This document shows positions 16,820 to 25,585 of a stretch of DNA of 64,000 bases, one piece after another. The stretch comes from Streptomyces sp. CA-278952 (GTDB taxonomy: Bacteria; Actinomycetota; Actinomycetes; Streptomycetales; Streptomycetaceae), in the NCBI RefSeq assembly GCF_028747205.1, contig NZ_CP112880.1, positions 1,922,001 through 1,986,000 of the forward strand. Direction: 5' to 3'. Position 1 is the stretch's first letter. Every line of letters starts with the position of its first letter. Under the pieces are notes generated by a model. That model searched no databases, had not been told where the DNA came from, and saw nothing but the letters and a program-made list of their open reading frames with translations. The translations under genes and the position numbers were made by a program.

Positions 16820-18438
16820 CGCTCCCCCGCCCTCATCGGCACCCCGCGCTGGATGCCCGTACGCAGCTCCAGGGCGGACGCCACGTCGGAGGCGTCCGGG
16901 CGGGCGGCTCCCCGCAAATCCGCCACGGTCCAGGCCACTCTCAGCACCCGGTCCAGTCCCCGGGCCGTGAGGATCCCGCGCTCCAGATCCCGCTCCGCGG
17001 CCGCCAGCGCTCCCGGGGCCGCGAGCAGCCGGGTCCGCAGCTCGTGGCCCGGCACCTCGCTGTTCGTGGTCCACGGGGTGCCGGCCAGCCGCTCGGCCGC
17101 CCGCGCCCTGGCGTCCCGCACCCGTGCGGCGACGACGGCCGTCGACTCGCCCCGGCCGCCCTGCCCCAGGAGGTCCGCGCGGTCGACCGGCTCCACCTCG
17201 ACCCGCAGGTCCACCCGGTCGAGGAGAGGCCCGGACAGCCGCGCCTGATAGCGGCGGACGACCGAGGGCGGGCACTCGCAGCCCGCGCCGGTGAGCGAGT
17301 GCCGGCCGCAGGGGCACGGATTGGCGGCCAGCACCATCAGGAAGCGGGCCGGCAGCCGCACCACCCCCGCGGACCGCGCGACCACCACGTGCCCCGACTC
17401 CAGCGGCTGCCGCAGCGCGTCGAGGGCCTTGCCCGAGAACTCCGGGGCCTCGTCCAGAAAGAGCACCCCGCGGTGGGCCAGGGACACCGCCCCGGGTCTC
17501 GGCATCCCGTTGCCCCCGCCGACCAGGGACTGCATGGTCGCCGAGTGGTGCGGGGCGCAGTAGGGGGCCCGGGAGACGAGCGGTTCACCCGGGGGGAGGA
17601 TGCCCGCCACGGAGTGGACCGCCGTCACTTCGAGGGACTCCTGCCGGGTCAACGGCGGCAGGACCGACGACAGCCGCTCGGCCAGCATGGTCTTTCCGGC
17701 GCCCGGCGGGCCCGAGAACAGCAGATGGTGTCCGCCGGCCGCGGCCACCTCCAGGGCCTGGCGCGGGCGCGGCTGCCCGGCGACGTCCGCCAGGTCGGGC
17801 CGGTGCCCGTCCCCCCGCCCGGCGGCCGGCACGAGCCCCGTACCGAGGCCTGTGCCCGGGATCATGAGCCCGGCCAGCATGGCGTCGGGGCGTCCCTGGC
17901 CGTCGACCGGTTCCTCGGGCACCGGTTCGTCGCACAGGACGGCGATGAGCTGGCGCAGGCTCCGGACGCCGAGGACCGAGACCCCCGGCACCAGGGCCGC
18001 CTCCCCGGCCGTCTGCTCGGGGACCACGACCTGCTCGTACCCCGCTTCGGCCGCCGCGAGGACGGCGGGCAGCACGCCCCGTACCGGACGGACCCGGCCG
18101 TCCAGACCCAGCTCGCCGATCATCACCACGTCGGCGATCGTGGCGGGGTCGATCCGCTCCGCAGCCCCGAGGACCGCACATGCGACGGCGAGGTCGAAGC
18201 CCGAACCGCTCTTCGGCACGGAGGCCGGGGAGAGGCCGACCGTGAGCTTCTTCTGCGGCCACTCGGCACCGGAATTGACCACGGCGGCCCGCACCCGGTC
18301 CCGGCTCTCGACCAGGCTCTTGTCCGGCAGTCCGACCAGGGTGAAGGCCGCCACGCCCGGCTCCAGGTCCGCCTGGACCTCCACCACCACGCCCTCGACG
18401 CCGACCAGCGCCACGGAACACGCTCGCGCGAAGCCCAT
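16816..18438 (-). CDS. YifB/ComM family Mg-chelatase-like AAA+ ATPase
   Basis: The product is 540 aa. An N-terminal Lon-type/ChlI domain (GVEGVVVEVQADLEPGVAAF, VGLSPASVPKSGSGFDLAVA) is followed by the AAA+ module. Walker A is SGPPGAGKTMLAERL, Walker B is HRGVLFLDEAPEF, and the Mg-chelatase C-terminal domain closes the protein. The H. influenzae relative ComM is a hexameric helicase promoting branch migration during transformation, which fits its coupling to dprA. It overlaps yraN by one base and dprA by four. Confidence 0.9.
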   Translation of the reverse strand: MGFARACSVALVGVEGVVVEVQADLEPGVAAFTLVGLPDKSLVESRDRVRAAVVNSGAEWPQKKLTVGLSPASVPKSGSGFDLAVACAVLGAAERIDPATIADVVMIGELGLDGRVRPVRGVLPAVLAAAEAGYEQVVVPEQTAGEAALVPGVSVLGVRSLRQLIAVLCDEPVPEEPVDGQGRPDAMLAGLMIPGTGLGTGLVPAAGRGDGHRPDLADVAGQPRPRQALEVAAAGGHHLLFSGPPGAGKTMLAERLSSVLPPLTRQESLEVTAVHSVAGILPPGEPLVSRAPYCAPHHSATMQSLVGGGNGMPRPGAVSLAHRGVLFLDEAPEFSGKALDALRQPLESGHVVVARSAGVVRLPARFLMVLAANPCPCGRHSLTGAGCECPPSVVRRYQARLSGPLLDRVDLRVEVEPVDRADLLGQGGRGESTAVVAARVRDARARAAERLAGTPWTTNSEVPGHELRTRLLAAPGALAAAERDLERGILTARGLDRVLRVAWTVADLRGAARPDASDVASALELRTGIQRGVPMRAGER

Positions 18439-18797
18439 CAGAACACCCCCCTGGCGTGCTCCGCGACCGGGGCTCCGCGCCGGGGCACGAGCACCCCGAT
18501 CAGATCGATGCGGACGCCGCCGGACGGTGGCCCGCCGTGCCGGTCGAGCCAGATCTCGGCGAGCCGTCGCAGCCGGTCCGCCTTGACCGGGCCGACCGCC
18601 GCCATGGGGTGTTCGAACGCGTGTGACCTGCGCGTCTTCACCTCGCAGAAGACCAGGGCGTCGCCGTCCCTGGCCACGATGTCGATCTCTCCGGCGCGAC
18701 AGCGCCAGTTGCGCTCGACCACCGCCATGCCGGCTTCGGCCAGCAGCCGCGCCGCCAGGTCCTCGCCGTACCGCCCGAGTGCCCCCCGTGCGTTCAT
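18438..18797 (-). CDS. YraN family (UPF0102) nuclease-fold protein
   Basis: The product is 119 aa of the restriction-endonuclease-like fold. It shows [36 protein letters not shown] and VFCEVKTR; the D in EIDIVA and the E-x-K in EVK match PD-(D/E)xK active-site positions. Molecular function is not established. It is first in the coupled yraN-yifB-dprA operon, whose promoter should lie in 18798-18955. Confidence 0.88.
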   Translation of the reverse strand: MNARGALGRYGEDLAARLLAEAGMAVVERNWRCRAGEIDIVARDGDALVFCEVKTRRSHAFEHPMAAVGPVKADRLRRLAEIWLDRHGGPPSGGVRIDLIGVLVPRRGAPVAEHARGVF

Positions 18798-18843
18798 ATC
18801 GGCACCACCTCCGGCACCGACTGTGACCCGGACCGCCGCAAGA

Positions 18844-18880
18844 TGTGGATCTTGGTGGACAACTCCGCGGATGTGGAAAA
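18844..18880. promoter_or_regulatory. second cluster of DnaA-box-like motifs
   Basis: On the minus strand, TTGTCCACC (18854-18862) and TTTTCCACA (18872-18880) each match the DnaA box TTGTCCACA at 8/9, and AGATCCACA (18844-18852) matches at 7/9. All face the same way, in 37 bp of the gap upstream of yraN. A role is speculative. Confidence 0.35.
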
Positions 18881-18955
18881 CCCGGCCACCCGCAAGGGTG
18901 ACCGGGTCGTATCCGCGAAGCGCGTATCGGGGGCCCGGCAGCGGGCGGCGCGGGA

Positions 18956-19264
18956 TCAGCCTCCCGGAAGTTCCAGATCGCTCTTGTTGAGCTCTTCGAT
19001 GTTGACGTCCTTGAAGGTCAGCACGCGGACCTGCTTGACGAACCTCGCGGGCCGGTACATGTCCCAGACCCAGGCGTCCGCCATGGACACCTCGAAGAAA
19101 ACCTCACCCTGGACGGAGTGCACCTGCATCTCGTAGTCGTTGGTGAGGTAGAAGCGCCGTTCGGTCTCGATCACATATTTGAACAGACCGACGACATCGC
19201 GGTACTCCCGGTAGAGCTTCAGCTCCATCTCGGTCTCGTACTTCTCGAGGTCCTCGGCGCTCAT
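18956..19264 (-). CDS. DUF2469 family conserved protein
   Basis: The product is 102 aa and starts [20 protein letters not shown], continuing [20 protein letters not shown] and ending [12 protein letters not shown]. It is a very conserved actinobacterial family of unknown function. The N-terminus is charged and probably helical; the middle is aromatic-rich. I chose ATG 19264 because the upstream in-frame codons to 19429 run antisense into the Nudix gene and look unlike coding. Its place beside yraN-yifB-dprA is conserved in the genus as I recall. No function is assigned. Confidence 0.9.
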   Translation of the reverse strand: MSAEDLEKYETEMELKLYREYRDVVGLFKYVIETERRFYLTNDYEMQVHSVQGEVFFEVSMADAWVWDMYRPARFVKQVRVLTFKDVNIEELNKSDLELPGG

Positions 19265-19328
19265 GGCATGTTTCCCCTTCAGCCGTGCGTGCCCCCATTG
19301 TGCGTCAGCCTCCGGCACCCCTGGACGA

Positions 19329-19817
19329 TTAGACGATTTCGGGGGCCAGAACCAGCGGATCGCACGGGGGACCCTCGTCGAGGAGCGTGCGGAGCAGCTC
19401 GGCGAGTCTGGTCGGGTACACCGTCTCACGCGTCGCGAGCAGTTCGGCGGAAGTCCACCACCTCAGACCGGCGACGCTGCGCAGTTCCAGGTCGGTGAGG
19501 CCCTGCGGGGCCGTCGCGGTCTGCGTCGTACGGGCCAGGTAGTACCACTCGTCCTGGTCCCAGCGCCGCCCGTCGAACGGGAAGGAACAGATCCGGGTCC
19601 AGAGCAGCGGGCCCAGCTCGATGTCCCTGATCCCGGTCTCCTCCTCCAGCTCGCGGCGGGCCGCCGCCTCCCGGGTCTCGTCGCCCTCCAGGCCCCCGCC
19701 CGGGGTGAACCACCAGGCGTCGTGCGGGTCGTCCGGCTCATGGCCGTGCAGCAGCAGGACGCGGTCGTCGGGGTCCAGGAGGACCACCCGGGCGACCCTG
19801 CGGGCCGCGGAGGTCAT
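19329..19817 (-). CDS. Nudix hydrolase (MutT-like)
   Basis: The product is 162 aa. A complete Nudix box is present: GGGLEGDETREAAARRELEE followed by ETG, matching G-x5-E-x7-REUXEE-x-GU. It should hydrolyse a nucleoside diphosphate linked to some moiety X; the substrate cannot be told. The start overlaps the sipZ stop as ATGA, so it is translationally coupled to the signal-peptidase gene. A mutT-like gene after sipZ is also described in the S. lividans sip cluster. Confidence 0.93.
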   Translation of the reverse strand: MTSAARRVARVVLLDPDDRVLLLHGHEPDDPHDAWWFTPGGGLEGDETREAAARRELEEETGIRDIELGPLLWTRICSFPFDGRRWDQDEWYYLARTTQTATAPQGLTDLELRSVAGLRWWTSAELLATRETVYPTRLAELLRTLLDEGPPCDPLVLAPEIV

Positions 19818-20569
19818 CGGGCCGCTCCGGCGGGTGTGGACCGGCGGGCGAGGCGCGCCGCCACGGGCCCGTACACCGCGCCGACGAGGATCAGTACGGC
19901 TCCCACCACGATCGCGCCCAGCTGGAACGGCAGCGGGCCGGCGGCTGACACCCCGCCGGGCAGCGCGGCGAACGAGGAGGGCCGGTCGATCATGCCGTCC
20001 ATCGGCCAGGCCACCGCGTCCACCCGGGCCCGCACCGCGCTCAGCGGCACGGAGCCCTCGCCGCCGTCCTGGAGGTGGACGCGGGAGTCCAGGGAGGTGG
20101 CCCGTTCGTCGCCGAGCAGAAATATCTGGCCCTGGGGCACGGTGGCGGAGAAGGGCTGGGGCGAGGCCGGCGCCTTCTTGCCCGGGGCCGCCGGGCCCCG
20201 GTCGAGGTAGGGCTCGTCGACGGGGGTTCCGTTGACGGTGAGCCGCCCGTCCCGGTCGCAGCAGGCCACCTTGTCGCCGCCGGTCCCGACGACACGCTTC
20301 ATCATCGGTGTGGCGCCCCAGACCTCGTCGGTGAAGACCACCACGTCACCGCGCCGGACGTCGGCGCCGTCTATCCGCTCGGCGAGCACCCGGTCACCGG
20401 GCCTCACCGTGGGGGACATCGAGTCGGTCGGGACCGTGTACGGCTGGTAGACCACCGCCGCCCAGACGAAACCGCCGAGGAAGAGCACACAGCCGACGGC
20501 CACGGCCAAGCCAGACACCATGGCGCCGAGCCGGCCGCGGCCGTCTTCCCTGCGTCCTGTACCGCTCAT
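19814..20569 (-). CDS. sipZ: type I signal peptidase SipZ
   Basis: The product is 251 aa. An N-terminal helix (about 17-40) anchors it with the catalytic domain outside. The nucleophile is Ser50 in YTVPTDSMSPT and the general base is Lys91 in MMKRVVGTGGDKV. Box E is FLLGDERATSLDSR. A C-terminal helix, LGAIVVGAVLILVGAVYG, gives a second anchor. It cleaves signal peptides of Sec and Tat substrates. It is fourth in the sipW-X-Y-Z order and is followed by the Nudix gene. The assignment to Z rests on gene order and the neighbouring mutT-like gene. Confidence 0.9.
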   Translation of the reverse strand: MSGTGRREDGRGRLGAMVSGLAVAVGCVLFLGGFVWAAVVYQPYTVPTDSMSPTVRPGDRVLAERIDGADVRRGDVVVFTDEVWGATPMMKRVVGTGGDKVACCDRDGRLTVNGTPVDEPYLDRGPAAPGKKAPASPQPFSATVPQGQIFLLGDERATSLDSRVHLQDGGEGSVPLSAVRARVDAVAWPMDGMIDRPSSFAALPGGVSAAGPLPFQLGAIVVGAVLILVGAVYGPVAARLARRSTPAGAAR

Positions 20570-20619
20570 CCCAGCGCTCCCCCGTCGGAGATCGACAATC
20601 GCTGATCCGAGTGGGCACC

Positions 20620-21537
20620 CTACCCGGCGGTACGCCCGGCGGTCAGCCTCCGGCGGCGCCACAGCACGAGGGGCACCGCTCCGGCTGCACCCAGTGCCGC
20701 CGGCGCCATCGCGGCGGCCGCGTTCAGACCGGGCTGGTCGAAGGTGTCCGGGACCGGGAGGGTCGACCAGCGGCCCAGCGGCCAGGCGACGACGACGGCA
20801 CGGCCGACGACCTCGTCCGTGGAGACCGTGCCCTGCCCCGGAAGCTCCTGGTGGTAGCGCGAGTCCAGGGAGTTCTGCCGGTGGTCGCCCATGACGAAGA
20901 TCCGGCCGTCCGGCACCTTGATCGGGCCGAAGGGCTTGTCGTTGCACGCGGTGTTCCCCGGGAAGATGAACGACTTCTCGTCCAGGCTCTTCCCGTTGAC
21001 CGTGACCGGCCCGTTCTCCTTGCACTCCACGGTGTCGCCGCCGACCGCGACGACCCGCTTGATCAGGTCCTTCTCCTCGGAGGAGGGCATCAGACCGATG
21101 AAGCTCAGGAACTTCTGCACCGCGTTGGGCTCCGGGGTCACGGTGTCCTCCAGCCAGCCGCCCGGGTCGTGGAAGACCACGACCTCGCCGCGCTCCGGCT
21201 CCGAGCCGAACCACGGGGTCAGCTTGTCGACCAGCACCCGGTCACCCCGCTGCAGAGTGTTCTGCATGGAGTCCGAGGGGATCGAGAACGCCTGGACCAG
21301 GAACGTCTTGATCAGCAGTGCCAGAACCAGCGCGATGCCGACGAGCAGCGGCAACTCCAGCCAGAAGGAACGTTGCCTCCTGGCGGGCCTGCCGCCGTCG
21401 CCGTCGCCGCCCGGGGTGTCGCCCTCACCTTCCGGCGGGACCGCCGCCCCGCCCGCGGGAGACTCGTCGCGCTCCGGCCGGTCCTCGGGTTCGTCGTGTC
21501 CGGATCGTGCGCCGACCGCCAAATCCCCCACATCCAC
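20620..21537 (-). CDS. sipY: type I signal peptidase SipY
   Basis: The product is 305 aa. The first 55 or so residues are an acidic Pro/Gly-rich cytosolic tail, followed by an anchor helix (LELPLLVGIALVLALLI). Catalytic Ser90 is in FSIPSDSMQNT and Lys160 in DLIKRVVAVGGDTV; box E is FVMGDHRQNSLDSR. A C-terminal hydrophobic stretch, AAMAPAALGAAGAVPLVLW, ends in Arg-rich residues. Its 5' end overlaps the 3' end of sipX by 113 bp in another frame, unusually long, so the start may be further downstream or sipX may be artificially extended. Confidence 0.9.
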   Translation of the reverse strand: MDVGDLAVGARSGHDEPEDRPERDESPAGGAAVPPEGEGDTPGGDGDGGRPARRQRSFWLELPLLVGIALVLALLIKTFLVQAFSIPSDSMQNTLQRGDRVLVDKLTPWFGSEPERGEVVVFHDPGGWLEDTVTPEPNAVQKFLSFIGLMPSSEEKDLIKRVVAVGGDTVECKENGPVTVNGKSLDEKSFIFPGNTACNDKPFGPIKVPDGRIFVMGDHRQNSLDSRYHQELPGQGTVSTDEVVGRAVVVAWPLGRWSTLPVPDTFDQPGLNAAAAMAPAALGAAGAVPLVLWRRRRLTAGRTAG

Positions 21538-22501
21538 TCCTCAATACGTGCCACTGCCCGCGCCCGATCCGGTGCAGGCCCACCACTCCCATAACGAGCG
21601 GGAGTTCCGCAGGGGTCGGGAGCCGGACCATTCCATAGGGATCCGGAGGTGCCACACTATTCGACGGGGCCGGAGCCGCCGCCTCCGATGCCTGCGCGTC
21701 CGGGACCGCGCTGAAGGCGTCGCGTTGTTCCAGGGTGCTCCAGTGGCCGAACGGCCAGGCGATCACGACGGCCCGCCCCACGACCTCTTCCTCGGAGACC
21801 GTGCCCCGGTCGGGTTCGTCGAGGTGGAAGCGGGAGTCGGCCGAGTCGGACCGGTGGTCCCCCATCATGAACAGCCGGCCCCGGGGGACCTTCACCTCGA
21901 ACGAGATGGTCGAGGGCCGGTCGTCGGGGTGGAGGTACGTCTCGGCCAGCGGTACGCCGTTGACGGTGACCCGGCCGTCCTCGCCGCAGCACTTCACGGT
22001 GTCGCCGCCGACCGCGACGACCCGCTTGATCAGGTCCTGCTCGTCGTCGGACGGCAGCAGCCCGATGAAGGTCAGCAGCTCGGTGACCTGCTTGACGACG
22101 ATCGGCGGGTCCTCCTTCTCCCCCGGGTTCTCCTGCCGGAGCCAGCCGCCGGGGTCCTTGAACACCACGACGTCGCCGCGCTGCGGCTTCGACCCGAACC
22201 ACGGGGTCAGCTTGTCCACGAGCACCCGGTCGCCGATCCGGATGGTCTGTTCCATCGACCCGGACGGGATGACGAACGCCTGCACCAGGAACGTCTTCAG
22301 GACGAGCGCGATCAGCAGTGCCACGACGACGAGGACGGGTATCTCCCGCACCGCGGACCCGCGACGCCTGCGCCGGACCTTCTTGGCCAGCCGGCGGCGT
22401 TCCGCCCGGGTGGGCAGGGAGCGCGGCCCGGTGGGCCTGGTCCCGGTCGGCAGGGCCGCGTCGGGATCGGATGCGCCGCGCGGACGTCCGCGGTTACCCA
22501 T
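21425..22501 (-). CDS. sipX: type I signal peptidase SipX
   Basis: The product is 358 aa. A basic cytosolic tail (KKVRRRRRGSAV) precedes the anchor helix. Catalytic Ser82 is in FVIPSGSMEQT and Lys159 in DLIKRVVAVGGDTV; box E is FMMGDHRSDSADSR. A weakly hydrophobic segment (PAELPLVMGVVGLHRI) could be a C-terminal anchor. The last roughly 40 residues are Arg/Gly-rich and come from DNA that also encodes the SipY N-terminus. The start overlaps the sipW stop by 8 bp. SipX and SipY are clearly paralogues and share the KLTPWFGS segment. Confidence 0.9.
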   Translation of the reverse strand: MGNRGRPRGASDPDAALPTGTRPTGPRSLPTRAERRRLAKKVRRRRRGSAVREIPVLVVVALLIALVLKTFLVQAFVIPSGSMEQTIRIGDRVLVDKLTPWFGSKPQRGDVVVFKDPGGWLRQENPGEKEDPPIVVKQVTELLTFIGLLPSDDEQDLIKRVVAVGGDTVKCCGEDGRVTVNGVPLAETYLHPDDRPSTISFEVKVPRGRLFMMGDHRSDSADSRFHLDEPDRGTVSEEEVVGRAVVIAWPFGHWSTLEQRDAFSAVPDAQASEAAAPAPSNSVAPPDPYGMVRLPTPAELPLVMGVVGLHRIGRGQWHVLRSGCGGFGGRRTIRTRRTRGPAGARRVSRGRGGGPAGR

Positions 22502-23264
22502 GCGCCGCGCCAGGCGCCCGTACGCCGCCGAAGGCGCCGGTCCCCTCCAGCGAACCCGTCCGGGCGGGCGGCCAGCCCAGCCAGTCCACCCGGCCGGTCA
22601 CCCGCTCGACGGGGACCATCCCGCCGCCGGGCGATCCGAGATGGTCCCGGGAGTCGCTGGAGCGGCTGCGGTGATCGCCCATCATCCACAGGGTGCCGGC
22701 GGGGACCACGATGTCGAAGGGGACCCGGGAGGCGGTGTCACCGGGGTACACATACGGCTCGTCCACCGCCACGTCGTTGACCGCGAGCCTTCCCCGCGCG
22801 TCGCAGCAGACGACGCGGTCACCGCCCACACCCACCACGCGCTTCACGAAGTCGGTGTCGGCGGGCTCCGTGAGCCCCAGGGAGGAGGCCGCCCCGCGCG
22901 CCAGCCCGGTCAGGGGGTTCGCTTCGAGGTCCTCCCGTACGAACGAGCCGGTGCCGTCGAAGACCACCACGTCGCCGCGCTCCGGCTCGGCGCCGAAACG
23001 GTACGCCAGCTTGTTGACGAGAACCCGGTCGCCGACCTTCAGCGTGGGCTCCATCGAGCGGCTGGGGATCAGGAAAGGCTGGACCACGTAGGAGCTGAAC
23101 AGCAGCAGGGCGACGGTGGCGAGGACCACCCCGGTGAGCACACGCCGCCAGGACAGGACGGAGACGGCACGGTCCTGTATACGCGAAAAGCGCGACCTCT
23201 CCCCGGACCCCGCGTCGGGTTCCGAGGAGCGGTCGCGCTCCGAGTGCTGTGCTTGCGTGTCCAT
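22494..23264 (-). CDS. sipW: type I signal peptidase SipW
   Basis: The product is 256 aa. One N-terminal anchor (GVVLATVALLLFSSYVV) is followed by catalytic Ser70 in FLIPSRSMEPT and Lys141 in DFVKRVVGVGGDRV; box E is WMMGDHRSRSSDSR. Unlike SipY and SipZ, it has no C-terminal hydrophobic anchor. It is the first sip gene downstream of rplS, with a hairpin between, and probably heads a sipW-sipX-sipY operon. The letter follows the published S. lividans order from memory. Confidence 0.9.
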   Translation of the reverse strand: MDTQAQHSERDRSSEPDAGSGERSRFSRIQDRAVSVLSWRRVLTGVVLATVALLLFSSYVVQPFLIPSRSMEPTLKVGDRVLVNKLAYRFGAEPERGDVVVFDGTGSFVREDLEANPLTGLARGAASSLGLTEPADTDFVKRVVGVGGDRVVCCDARGRLAVNDVAVDEPYVYPGDTASRVPFDIVVPAGTLWMMGDHRSRSSDSRDHLGSPGGGMVPVERVTGRVDWLGWPPARTGSLEGTGAFGGVRAPGAAHG

Positions 23265-23297
23265 CGCGGCCGAAGCTTATCCGGCCATGCTGTGGAC

Positions 23298-23320
23298 GGG
23301 TCACCCCCGGGGGATGACCC
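23298..23320 (-). terminator. hairpin between rplS and sipW
   Basis: GGGTCACCCCC (23298-23308) faces GGGGGATGACCC (23309-23320), an almost perfect dyad with one bulged base. It lies just after the rplS stop and could separate rplS from sip transcription. Confidence 0.55.
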
Positions 23321-23329
23321 GGCGGCGGC

Positions 23330-23680
23330 TCAGCGGTCGCGCTTCTCCTTGATCTTCGCGGCCTTGCCGCGCAGCTCACGGAGGAAGTACAGCTTGGCGC
23401 GACGGACGTCACCGCGGGTGACGAGCTCGATCTTCTCGAAGATCGGGCTGTGCACCGGGAAGGTGCGCTCGACGCCGACGCTGAAGGAGACCTTGCGGAC
23501 CGTGAAGGTCTCGCTGACGCCCGAGCCCTGGCGGCGGATGACGATGCCCTTGAACTGCTGGATACGGGAGCGGTTGCCCTCGATCACGCGCACGTGGACG
23601 TTGACGGTGTCACCGGGGCGGAACGCCGGGAGGTCCGAACGGAGGGTGGCGGCGTTGACGCCATCGAGCAGGGAAGCCAT
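23330..23680 (-). CDS. rplS: 50S ribosomal protein L19
   Basis: The product is 116 aa beginning [20 protein letters not shown], the actinobacterial L19 start, with [20 protein letters not shown] and [17 protein letters not shown]19 sits at the 30S-50S interface. The in-frame GTG at 23707 would add nine residues and is not preferred. It follows trmD, part of the common rpsP-rimM-trmD-rplS order. Confidence 0.96.
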   Translation of the reverse strand: MASLLDGVNAATLRSDLPAFRPGDTVNVHVRVIEGNRSRIQQFKGIVIRRQGSGVSETFTVRKVSFSVGVERTFPVHSPIFEKIELVTRGDVRRAKLYFLRELRGKAAKIKEKRDR

Positions 23681-23810
23681 GGTTTCTGCTTTCTTCGCCG
23701 ATGCCACAGGTCATCGACGGAATATCGTTGAAGAGTTCGGAGTGCTGATCGCGTCGGGCGGACGTCTTTCCCCCTGTGGCAGGGGCGCACACCGGACGTA
23801 CAGCAGCGGC

Positions 23811-24632
23811 CTATTCTTCCACGGCGGTGGGCCTGCGCCAAAATCGGCCGCCGGGCTCCGGTGCGAAGCCGAGGATGGAGAGGATCTCGCGGTCCTTCTT
23901 GTCGAAGGCGCTCGCCTCGCACCGCTCGATCAGATCGGGCCGGTTGAGTGCCGTGCGGGCGAAGGCCTGGTCCCGTCGCCAGCGGGCGATCCTGCCGTGG
24001 TGGCCGCTGAGCAGGACGTCCGGGATGGAACGGCCGCGCCACTCGGGCGGCTTGGTGAAGACCGGGCCCTCCAGGAGATCGGCCATCGCGCCCGGGGCGA
24101 AGGAGTCGTCCCGGTGGGACTCGGCGTTGCCGAGGACGCCCGGCAGCAGCCGGGCCACCGCCTCCGTGATCACCAGGACGGCCGCTTCCCCGCCGGCCAG
24201 CACATAGTCCCCGATGGAGACCTCGACGACCCGCAGCCGGGTGGCGTACTCGTCGATCACCCGGCGGTCGATGCCCTCGTACCGGGCCGGGGTGAAGACG
24301 AGCCAGGGCTCGGCGGAGAGTCCGACGGCCAGTTCCTGGGTGAACGGCCGGCCGCTGGGCGTGGGCACGACGAGCACCGGGGAGTGCGCCCCGGCCTCGT
24401 AGCCGTCGGCCAGGGCCTCGTCGAGCGCCTCGCCCCAGGGCTCGGTCTTCATGACCATGCCGGGGCCGCCGCCGTAGGGGGTGTCGTCGACCGTGTTGTG
24501 CCGGTCGTACGTCCACTCCCGCAGGTCGTGGACGTGGACGTCCAGCACGCCGCGGGCGCGGGCCTTGCCGACGAGGGAGACGTTCAGCGGTTCCAGGTAC
24601 TCCGGGAAGATCGTGACGACGTCGAGCCGCAT
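23811..24632 (-). CDS. trmD: tRNA (guanine37-N1)-methyltransferase
   Basis: The product is 273 aa. It makes m1G37 next to the anticodon, preventing +1 frameshifting. The SPOUT trefoil-knot motifs are present: [13 protein letters not shown] at the start, DDTPYGGGPGMVMKTEP, and the knot region EVSIGDYVLAGGEAAVLVI. The catalytic-domain residues VFTPARYEGIDRRV are intact. The ATG overlaps the rimM stop by one base. Confidence 0.97.
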   Translation of the reverse strand: MRLDVVTIFPEYLEPLNVSLVGKARARGVLDVHVHDLREWTYDRHNTVDDTPYGGGPGMVMKTEPWGEALDEALADGYEAGAHSPVLVVPTPSGRPFTQELAVGLSAEPWLVFTPARYEGIDRRVIDEYATRLRVVEVSIGDYVLAGGEAAVLVITEAVARLLPGVLGNAESHRDDSFAPGAMADLLEGPVFTKPPEWRGRSIPDVLLSGHHGRIARWRRDQAFARTALNRPDLIERCEASAFDKKDREILSILGFAPEPGGRFWRRPTAVEE

Positions 24633-25222
24633 CAGGCGTCGTCCTTCGGCGCCTCGTCCGCTTCCCCGGCGGCCTCTTCCTCTTCATCGCGCGAGGAGGC
24701 GACCACGGCCTCGCTCTCGTCGATCAGGCCGGGCGGCGGGGTGATGACCGCGCGCTGCTCCTCCAGGTCGATCTCGGTGACGATCTCCTCCACGAAGGGG
24801 ATCATCACCTCGCTGCCGTCGGGGCGCTCCACGATGAACAGGTCCTGCGAGGGCAGGTGGGAGATTTCGGTGATCCGGCCGATCCCGGTGCCGTCGGCGA
24901 GCACCACGTCGAGGTCGATCAGCTGGTGGTCGTAGAACTCGTCCTCGTCCTCGGGGACCTCCTCCGGGTCCACCTCGGCGATCAGCAGGGTGTTGCGCAG
25001 CGCCTCGGCGCCGGTGCGGTCGCGCACACCCTCGAAGCGCAGCAGGAGTTTGCCGCTGTGGACCCGGCCCGTCTCGATCGTCAGCGGACCGGTCGCCGCC
25101 GGTTCGGTGGCCAGGACGGCGCCGGGTCCGAGCCGCAGCTCCGGCTCGTCCGTTCGTACCTCGACGGTGACCTCGCCCTTGATGCCGTGGGCGCGGCCGA
25201 TCCGCGCGACTACCAACTGCAC
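24632..25222 (-). CDS. rimM: 16S rRNA processing protein RimM
   Basis: The product is 196 aa. The N-terminal RimM barrel begins [20 protein letters not shown], and the C-terminal PRC-barrel includes [15 protein letters not shown] and [16 protein letters not shown]. It helps mature the 30S head and binds S19. An acidic tail of about 25 residues extends the C-terminus. GTG 25222 was chosen because the family motif begins there and a CGGAGAACAGC ribosome site precedes it. Confidence 0.95.
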   Translation of the reverse strand: MQLVVARIGRAHGIKGEVTVEVRTDEPELRLGPGAVLATEPAATGPLTIETGRVHSGKLLLRFEGVRDRTGAEALRNTLLIAEVDPEEVPEDEDEFYDHQLIDLDVVLADGTGIGRITEISHLPSQDLFIVERPDGSEVMIPFVEEIVTEIDLEEQRAVITPPPGLIDESEAVVASSRDEEEEAAGEADEAPKDDA

Positions 25223-25343
25223 GCTGTTCTCCGATTGGTGGGGTGGGGACGTCGACCTGTCGAAAACGTCCGGGTGGCCGACGACAAAGGCCGGGGACGG
25301 CCCGAAGGCCCTCCCCGGCCCTGGCCGGTGTTCAACTCGCTTA

Positions 25344-25583
25344 TCAGCGAACCTGGTCCACATCGACGAGGTCGACGCGGATCCCACGGCCGCCGATGGC
25401 ACCCACGACCGTGCGCAGAGCGCGAGCGGTGCGGCCGTTACGGCCGATCACCTTGCCGAGGTCGTCGGGGTGGACCCGGACCTCCAGCACGCGCCCGCGA
25501 CGCAGGGTGCGCTCGGCAACCTGTACGTCGTCGGGGTTGTCGACGATGCCCTTCACGAGGTGCTCGAGAGCCTCCTCGAGCAT
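25344..25583 (-). CDS. khpA: KH-domain RNA-binding protein (KhpA/YlqC)
   Basis: The product is 79 aa, essentially one KH domain, with the RNA-gripping GxxG loop in [14 protein letters not shown]. In firmicutes KhpA pairs with KhpB (Jag) in RNA-based control of growth and division. It starts 2 bp after the rpsP stop, the standard rpsP-khpA-rimM order. It is normal length and lacks additional domains. Confidence 0.93.
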   Translation of the reverse strand: MLEEALEHLVKGIVDNPDDVQVAERTLRRGRVLEVRVHPDDLGKVIGRNGRTARALRTVVGAIGGRGIRVDLVDVDQVR

Positions 25584-25585
25584 GC

